NCBI GenBank assembly: GCA_013530545.1
Contig: SPVA01000022.1
Location: forward strand, 16,833 to 80,832
Origin: Acinetobacter lwoffii
GTDB lineage: Bacteria; Pseudomonadota; Gammaproteobacteria; Pseudomonadales; Moraxellaceae
Reading direction: 5' to 3'
DNA: 64,000 bases
Each line of letters opens with the position of its first letter. Position 1 is the stretch's first letter. Both the position numbers and the translations under genes were made by a program. Shown here one piece after another: positions 58,675-64,000 of this stretch. The notes below the pieces were generated by a model. The model had not been told where the DNA came from. It did no database searches and was given only the letters and a program-made list of their open reading frames with translations.

Positions 58675-59745
58675 ATGAAAATAGGTGTCTTTTGTCCAAT
58701 TGGAAACAACGGCTGGTTACTCTCTGAAAATGCACCCCAGTACATGCCGACTTTTGAGTTAAACAAACAAATCGTGCAGCGTGCTGAACACTATGGTTTC
58801 GATTTCGCACTCTCCATGATCAAGCTGCGTGGCTTTGGTGGCAAGACCGAATTCTGTCTCGCAGCCGTGACCAGCAAAATTCAAATTTATGCAACTGCAG
58901 CCACTTTGGTGATGCCACCGGCAATTGTGGCACGTATGGCATCCACCATTGATTCTATTTCCAATGGCCGTTTTGGGCTAAATGTGGTGACTGGCTGGCA
59001 GCCACCTGAATATACCCAGATGGGCATGTGGCCAGGCAATGAATATTTTGGCAAGCGCTATGAATATCTGTCTGAATATGTACAGATCCTGCGTGAACTC
59101 TGGGCAACAGGTAAATCAGATTTTAAAGGCGAACATTTCCAGATGGAAGACTGTCGTGTGAGTCCGCGACCGCAAGCAGACATGAAAATTATCTGTGCTG
59201 GTCAGTCGGATGCCGGTCTGGAATTTTCTGCGCAATATGCTGACTACAACTTCGTGTTTGGTAAAGGACTGAATACACCGACAGCTTATGCAGAAATTAA
59301 TGATCGCTTGAAAGAAAAAACCGATGTCACCGGTCGTGAAGTACAAACTTATGTCCTATTTATGCTGATTGCGGCAGAAACTGACGAAGAAGCTCAAGCG
59401 AAATGGCAGCATTATAACGATGGTGCCGACATGGAAGCGATTAACTGGTTGATGAATCAGGGCGGGAAAGACACGACTTCCGGTGCAGATACCAATATCC
59501 GTCAAATGGCGTCTAGTGTATCTCCAGTGAATATCAATATGGGAACCTTTGTAGGTTCTTATGAAAATGTTGCACGAATGTTGGATGAAATTGGCGAGAT
59601 CAAGGGCACTGAAGGTGTACTCCTGACTTTTGATGATTTCGTTCAGGGCGTAGAAGATTTCGGTCAGAAAATCCAGCCATTAATGAAATGCCGTGACCAT
59701 ATTGTGATTGAGGGCGAAGCACCTGTTCTGGAGAAAAGCGCATGA
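58675..59745 (+). CDS. rutA: Pyrimidine oxygenase RutA
   Basis: 356 residues, luciferase-like FMN-dependent monooxygenase that opens uracil or thymine to ureidoacrylate. [22 protein letters not shown] is the typical start; [30 protein letters not shown] and the [19 protein letters not shown] region follow. It needs reduced flavin from RutF, encoded downstream. Overlaps rutB by four bases. Confidence 0.95.
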   Translation: MKIGVFCPIGNNGWLLSENAPQYMPTFELNKQIVQRAEHYGFDFALSMIKLRGFGGKTEFCLAAVTSKIQIYATAATLVMPPAIVARMASTIDSISNGRFGLNVVTGWQPPEYTQMGMWPGNEYFGKRYEYLSEYVQILRELWATGKSDFKGEHFQMEDCRVSPRPQADMKIICAGQSDAGLEFSAQYADYNFVFGKGLNTPTAYAEINDRLKEKTDVTGREVQTYVLFMLIAAETDEEAQAKWQHYNDGADMEAINWLMNQGGKDTTSGADTNIRQMASSVSPVNINMGTFVGSYENVARMLDEIGEIKGTEGVLLTFDDFVQGVEDFGQKIQPLMKCRDHIVIEGEAPVLEKSA

Positions 59746-60503
59746 GTGAGTCAGTAGTAACTGCCGATTTTACAGAAAAACTGGGTACCGGAAAAACGCT
59801 TAAAGCTGAGCCTGAAGCGATTTGTCTGGCACCTGAACAGACCGCGCTGATTGTGATCGACATGCAGAATGCCTATACCTCACAGGGTGGCTATCTTGAT
59901 CTGGCGGGTTTTGATGTCTCAAAGACCAAACCCGTAGTCGAAAACATTAAAAAGGCAGTCGATGCTGCGCATGCGGCCGGTATTCAGGTCATCTATTTTA
60001 AAAATGGCTGGGATGCAGAATACAAGGAGGCGGGTGGAGCGAATTCCCCAAATTTTCATAAATCCAATGCCCTGAAGACCATGCGCAAGCAGCCTGAATT
60101 GTACGGTAAGTTGCTGGCTAAAGGTGGTTGGGATTTTGAACTGATTGATGAATTACAGCCACTGCCACAAGATCTGGTCATTGAAAAACCTCGCTATAGC
60201 GGTTTCTTTAATACTGCACTGGACAGCATGTTGCGTGTGCGTGGTATTCGCAATCTGGTGTTTGTGGGAATTGCCACCAATGTTTGTGTGGAATCGACCT
60301 TACGTGATGGTTTTTTTCTGGAATATTTTGGTGTGGCACTTGCAGATGCATGCCATCAGGCCGGGCCAGTCGAAGCCCATGAAGCCAGTCTGTATAACAT
60401 CAAGACCTTCTTTGGCTGGGTATCCGATACCGCAAATTTTGTCGAAACCTTTCAAAAAGAAAGTGAATCACTTAAAGAAACTAAATTGGCTGAAAGTGCC
60501 TAA
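59742..60503 (+). CDS. rutB: Ureidoacrylate amidohydrolase RutB
   Basis: 253 residues, isochorismatase-fold amidohydrolase. [16 protein letters not shown] supplies the catalytic Asp, [13 protein letters not shown] the Lys region, and [14 protein letters not shown] the catalytic Cys. It splits ureidoacrylate to carbamate/ammonia and aminoacrylate. Confidence 0.94.
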   Translation: MSESVVTADFTEKLGTGKTLKAEPEAICLAPEQTALIVIDMQNAYTSQGGYLDLAGFDVSKTKPVVENIKKAVDAAHAAGIQVIYFKNGWDAEYKEAGGANSPNFHKSNALKTMRKQPELYGKLLAKGGWDFELIDELQPLPQDLVIEKPRYSGFFNTALDSMLRVRGIRNLVFVGIATNVCVESTLRDGFFLEYFGVALADACHQAGPVEAHEASLYNIKTFFGWVSDTANFVETFQKESESLKETKLAESA

Positions 60504-60536
60504 AAAATTAAAGATCAGGATTAAGGAAAAAACAGT

Positions 60537-60917
60537 ATGCCTAAAGAAGTCATTATTCCAGCAGGAACTTCAAAACCGTTAGCGCCGTTTGTACCGGCAA
60601 CCAAGGCAGACAATATTGTCTATGTGTCAGGCACATTGGCCTTTGATGAAAATAATAACATCGTGCATGTCGGCGATGCAGCAGCACAGACTCGTCATAT
60701 TCTGGAAACCATCAAGCGCGTCATTGAAGAAGCCGGTGGCAGCATGGACGATGTGACTTTCAATCATGTATTTGTCAAAGATTGGGCAGATTATGCAGCG
60801 ATTAATGCCGTTTATGCAGAGTATTTCCCGGGAGATAAACCGGCACGATATTGCGTACAGACGGGTTTGGTCAAACCTCATGCGCTGGTCGAAATCGCCT
60901 CGATTGCCCATGTATAA
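60537..60917 (+). CDS. rutC: Aminoacrylate deaminase-like RutC
   Basis: 126 residues, RidA/YjgF family: [44 protein letters not shown], and the C-terminal [20 protein letters not shown] with the RidA-type Arg and Glu. It helps aminoacrylate turnover. AAGGAAAAAAC precedes the ATG. Confidence 0.94.
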   Translation: MPKEVIIPAGTSKPLAPFVPATKADNIVYVSGTLAFDENNNIVHVGDAAAQTRHILETIKRVIEEAGGSMDDVTFNHVFVKDWADYAAINAVYAEYFPGDKPARYCVQTGLVKPHALVEIASIAHV

Positions 60918-60996
60918 GTCGAACCACCTGATTCAATCTCATCTATATCAGCCCTAAGTCTGTCACTGAAAACTGACTTGGGGCGGGGGGAACAGC

Positions 60997-61578
60997 ATGA
61001 ATGCCAAATTGTCTAAAATCATCACGGAAGCGGTTGCAGAAAACAGTGCATTAAATAAGGTTTTAAAGACTGAAACCGCAACTGAAGTATTTACCCAGAT
61101 CGATCAGCAGATTTTCCGTCAGGGCATGTCTAATCTGGGCGCTGCGGTGAATGTGATTACCACACAAGGTGCGGCGGGAATGGCAGGATTTACAGCATCA
61201 GCGGTCTGTAGTGTGACAGATACGCCACCGACCTTGCTGGTCTGCCTGAACCGTTCATCCTCAGTTTATGAGACTTTTAAAAATAATCAGGTGTTGTGTG
61301 TGAATACCCTAGCCTCACATCAGCAGCATCTATCCAATCTGTTTGGTGGAAAAACACCGATGGCAGAGCGTTTCAGTCAGGGGGACTGGAAAACCTTGGT
61401 GACCCAGTCACCTGTACTTGAGGATGCCTTGGTCAGTTTCGACTGCGAGGTGGTCCAATATTTATCTGTAGGCAGTCATGACGTGCTGATCTGTGAAGTG
61501 AAAGCCATGTGCCAGCGTCAAGGCAATGCGTTGATGTACTTTAACCGTTCTTACTGTGAGCCACACAAAATGTGCTAA
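60997..61578 (+). CDS. rutF: Flavin reductase RutF
   Basis: 193 residues. Flavin reductase domain: [45 protein letters not shown], and the C-terminal [13 protein letters not shown]. It supplies FMNH2 to RutA. The N-terminus is about 30 residues longer than the domain requires. GGGGCGGGGGGAA precedes the ATG. Confidence 0.9.
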   Translation: MNAKLSKIITEAVAENSALNKVLKTETATEVFTQIDQQIFRQGMSNLGAAVNVITTQGAAGMAGFTASAVCSVTDTPPTLLVCLNRSSSVYETFKNNQVLCVNTLASHQQHLSNLFGGKTPMAERFSQGDWKTLVTQSPVLEDALVSFDCEVVQYLSVGSHDVLICEVKAMCQRQGNALMYFNRSYCEPHKMC

Positions 61579-61611
61579 ATCAATTCAGTCCTAATCAAGG
61601 AGGGGAAGCTC

Positions 61612-62940
61612 ATGCAAGAAAAAGAAACGTGGTTTCCAAAATTTAAGCCTGTTCAGACAGATGAATATCTGCCGGCTGGGAAAAGTATTATTCTCGGTTT
61701 ACAGCATGTGTTTGCGATGTTTGGGGCAACCGTGCTGGCGCCACTTTTAATGGGGTTTGATCCCAATCTCACGATTTTTATTACCGGGATTGGTACCATT
61801 TTATTTTTCCTGATCACTGGCGGTCGATTGCCAAGTTATCTGGGATCCAGTTTTGCCTTTATTGGCGCCGTGGTGGCGGTCACAGGCTACTCCGGGGCGG
61901 GGGTGAATGCAAATATCGGGCTGGCACTTGGGGGAACCATTGCCTGCGGTATTGTTTATGCCTTGATTGGCCTGCTGGTCATGAAAACCGGTACCGCATG
62001 GATTGAAAAGCTAATGCCACCCGTGGTCACGGGCGTCATCGTGATGATTATCGGCTTGAATCTGGCACCTGTCGCGATCAAAAGTGTCTCAGCCAACCAG
62101 TTTGATTCCTGGATGGCGTTGGTCACCATTCTCTGTATCAGTGTGATTGCTGTGTTTACCAAGGGGATGGTGCGCCGTTTACTGCTGTTATTGGGCTTAT
62201 TGTCTTCCTATCTGATTTATTTCCTGTTCACTAATGTAATGGGCTTCGGACCTGCGATTGATTTCAGCAAAGTCAGTGAAGCGGCATGGTTTGGTTTGCC
62301 AAATTTCCAGAATCCGGTCTTTGAAATGAATGCCATGCTGATGATTGCACCGGTGGCCATTATTCTGGTTGCGGAAAATCTGGGACACTTTAAAGCGGTA
62401 TCCGCAATGACTGGTAAAAATCTGTCGCCGTATATGGGACGCGGTTTCTTTGCAGATGGTATCTGTACTTCACTATCTGCTTCTGTCGGCGGTACCGGAA
62501 TGACGACTTATGCTGAAAATATCGGTGTGATGGCAGTGACCAAAGTGTATGCAACCACCGTGTTTATCTTTGCAGGTATTTTCGCCATTTTAATGGGCCT
62601 TTCTCCGAAATTTGGCGCGGTGATCAGTACCATTCCAGTAGCTTTATTGGGTGGCGCATCGATTGTGGTCTTCGGGTTGATTACTGTGGCGGGTGCCAAA
62701 ATCTGGGTAGACAACCATGTTGATTTTACCAAGAACAGTACCCTAATCATTGGTGCGGTGTGTCTGATTATGGGGACAGGGAACTATAGCTTGCAGATCG
62801 GTGGTTTTGATCTGGGTGGTATCGGTACTGCGACATTGGCAGCGATTTTACTCAATCTGTTCCTGAATCGTGGTGAAGATAAAGAAATGCCTGAATCTGC
62901 ATCGACCGCAACAGAAGTTGAGGTTAAGCCAGTCGCTTAA
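61612..62940 (+). CDS. rutG: Pyrimidine permease RutG
   Basis: 442 residues, NCS2/UraA-type uracil transporter. LGLQHVFAMFGATVLAPLLMG is the family N-terminal signature; the LPPVVTG-like MPPVVTGVIVMIIG, AENLGHFKAVSAMTG and the GGTGMTTYAENIGVMAVTK segments are diagnostic. About 12-14 hydrophobic segments. AGGAGGGG precedes the ATG. Confidence 0.94.
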   Translation: MQEKETWFPKFKPVQTDEYLPAGKSIILGLQHVFAMFGATVLAPLLMGFDPNLTIFITGIGTILFFLITGGRLPSYLGSSFAFIGAVVAVTGYSGAGVNANIGLALGGTIACGIVYALIGLLVMKTGTAWIEKLMPPVVTGVIVMIIGLNLAPVAIKSVSANQFDSWMALVTILCISVIAVFTKGMVRRLLLLLGLLSSYLIYFLFTNVMGFGPAIDFSKVSEAAWFGLPNFQNPVFEMNAMLMIAPVAIILVAENLGHFKAVSAMTGKNLSPYMGRGFFADGICTSLSASVGGTGMTTYAENIGVMAVTKVYATTVFIFAGIFAILMGLSPKFGAVISTIPVALLGGASIVVFGLITVAGAKIWVDNHVDFTKNSTLIIGAVCLIMGTGNYSLQIGGFDLGGIGTATLAAILLNLFLNRGEDKEMPESASTATEVEVKPVA

Positions 62941-62955
62941 TATGAGGAGTATTTT

Positions 62956-63831
62956 TTGAGTCAAACAATTGCATTTTTAGGACTCGGGGCAATGGGGTGG
63001 CATATGGCCTCCCATTTGCCAAACCTCGGACACCTGGTTTGGGTCTGGAACCGGACTGAACATAAAGCGCTAGATCATGCTCAATCTTTCAGGACTCTGG
63101 CAGTGGGTATTGAACAGGCGGTTCAAGCCGACTTTATCTTTTCCTGTTTGCCGACCAGTCAGGATGTGGAAGCATTAATTACCGCATATCCACCTAAACC
63201 CGGTGCAATCTGGATTGACTGTACCAGCGGTGTGCCGGAATCGGCACAAAAACTGGCAAAACGATTGGAGCAACAGGGAAGTTATTATCTGGATGCTCCA
63301 GTATCCGGTCAGACTGTTGGGGCAGAAAAAGGTACTTTAACCGTGATGGTGGGAGGAAATGAAGCTGCCTTTGAACAAGCTAAACCGATCATTGCTGCTT
63401 TTGCTGGCTTGATTGAGTATGTGGGAGAAAGCGGTTCTGGTTTTGCAGTGAAAGCCGTTAATAATACTTTGATGGCGACCCATTTATGGGCACTGGCTGA
63501 AGGTTTGACTGTACTGAAAGGGCAGGGAGTTGATTTAAGCAGTGCGTTGAACTGTATTAATCATTCCAGTGGTAAAAGCAGCATGTCAGAAAATATCATG
63601 GCACAGCGGGTTTTAAGCCGTGAGTTTCATAAAACCTTTGCGCTGGATTTATTGCAGAAAGATATTGGTATTGCTTTGGAACTGGTGCAACAGCAGCAAC
63701 TGGATTTATCAGTGATGTCATTGGTGCAACAACAGTTCCAGCAGATTGCCAAGCCACAGGCCAGCCAGTTGGATTTCTCCGCTGCGGTGCAAGGCTTAGA
63801 ACAACGTACACAGATTGAATTAAGGGGTTAG
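62956..63831 (+). CDS. 3-Hydroxyisobutyrate-dehydrogenase-family oxidoreductase
   Basis: 291 residues with a TTG start behind GAGGAG. Rossmann motif FLGLGAMGWHMASHL, then DAPVSGQTVGAEKGTLTVMVGG, and the catalytic Lys region GFAVKAVNNTLM, as in beta-hydroxyacid dehydrogenases. It closes the rut operon, where rutE (malonic semialdehyde reductase) would be expected, and no rutE is seen. Reduction of malonic semialdehyde to 3-hydroxypropionate is therefore the natural hypothesis, but tartronate semialdehyde reductase-like activities cannot be excluded. Confidence 0.85.
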   Translation: MSQTIAFLGLGAMGWHMASHLPNLGHLVWVWNRTEHKALDHAQSFRTLAVGIEQAVQADFIFSCLPTSQDVEALITAYPPKPGAIWIDCTSGVPESAQKLAKRLEQQGSYYLDAPVSGQTVGAEKGTLTVMVGGNEAAFEQAKPIIAAFAGLIEYVGESGSGFAVKAVNNTLMATHLWALAEGLTVLKGQGVDLSSALNCINHSSGKSSMSENIMAQRVLSREFHKTFALDLLQKDIGIALELVQQQQLDLSVMSLVQQQFQQIAKPQASQLDFSAAVQGLEQRTQIELRG

Positions 63832-63898
63832 AGTCTTTCTTATAAATTGCTATTCATAGAAAAACCATTATTTTGAATTAAATAGGACTTACGCACTA

Positions 63899-64000
63899 TT
63901 ATTTATAGATTCTCTGTGGTAGCAGATGATTTTTATCGAGAATAAAGTCATCAATGAAGTTTTTGATAACTGGTCTAAATAATTTCTTCTGCCAACGATA
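63899..64000 (-). CDS. Partial ORF at the window edge
   Basis: The minus strand is open from the edge for 33 codons (YRWQKKLFRPVIKNFIDDF... QRIYK) to a stop at 63899. GGACTTACGCA just beyond resembles ends of some insertion sequences, so this could be the end of a transposase, but that is not established. Confidence 0.25.
   Translation of the reverse strand, partial: YRWQKKLFRPVIKNFIDDFILDKNHLLPQRIYK

Overview
The window looks like an Acinetobacter chromosome (moderate to low GC; host genes with close Acinetobacter-type sequences and order: glnA, a small conserved protein, ubiC, ubiA, tRNA-Asn genes, sodB, Nif3, a DegS-like protease and a rut operon). The genus is inferred from protein recognition only; no search was run.

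Positions 1 to about 46.9 kb are a temperate tailed-phage genome (prophage) whose left end lies outside the window. From left to right: a leftward early operon (1-3554) with an AAA/Sak4-like recombination ATPase; two leftward lipoprotein genes (one resembling the MliC lysozyme-inhibitor family); an AT-rich rightward three-gene cassette (4807-7631) that is the best candidate for an uncharacterised defence or toxin system (PD-(D/E)XK-like sce7726-type protein, beta/sce7725-type protein, RES-domain protein); the lysis/lysogeny switch (S24 repressor at 8394-9059, Cro-like at 9156, CII-like at 9402) with TTAACTnnAGTTAA operators that recur upstream of the leftward operon; replication (DUF1376/YdaU-like protein carrying seven tandem 7-bp iterons, and a lambda P-like partner); a Q-like antiterminator followed by 1.3 kb of terminators, tiny ORFs and a possible structured RNA; hicAB; a packaging/head module with Mu-like genes (terminase, DUF935 portal, gpF, protease/scaffold, capsid E-type, DUF1320, gpG); a siphovirus tail module (tube, chaperone, 1247-residue tape measure, tip proteins) interrupted by small accessory genes; lysis genes (two holin-like proteins, GH24 endolysin, Rz/Rz1); and a P4-type tyrosine integrase at 45674-46888.

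Four prophage genes carry apparent reading-frame breaks (13.18, 21.16, 24.20 and 26.67 kb), including the portal gene. Either the prophage is decaying, or the sequence has indel errors, or in one case (GGGAAAA at 13183) translation frameshifts on purpose. The host genes in the window look intact.

The host part (47-64 kb) has glnA behind a sigma-54 (GG-N10-GC) promoter with upstream NtrC-like dyads, ubiquinone synthesis genes (ubiC-ubiA), a diaminopimelate dehydrogenase gene flanked by 138-bp imperfect direct repeats, four tRNA-Asn(GUU) genes in two duplicated pairs, sodB, a Nif3-family protein, a DegS-like protease, and the Rut pyrimidine-degradation genes rutD and rutABCFG plus a hydroxyisobutyrate-dehydrogenase-type gene where rutE would be expected. 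rutD and rutA each have a sigma-54-type promoter motif, so glnA and rut are probably co-regulated by nitrogen limitation.
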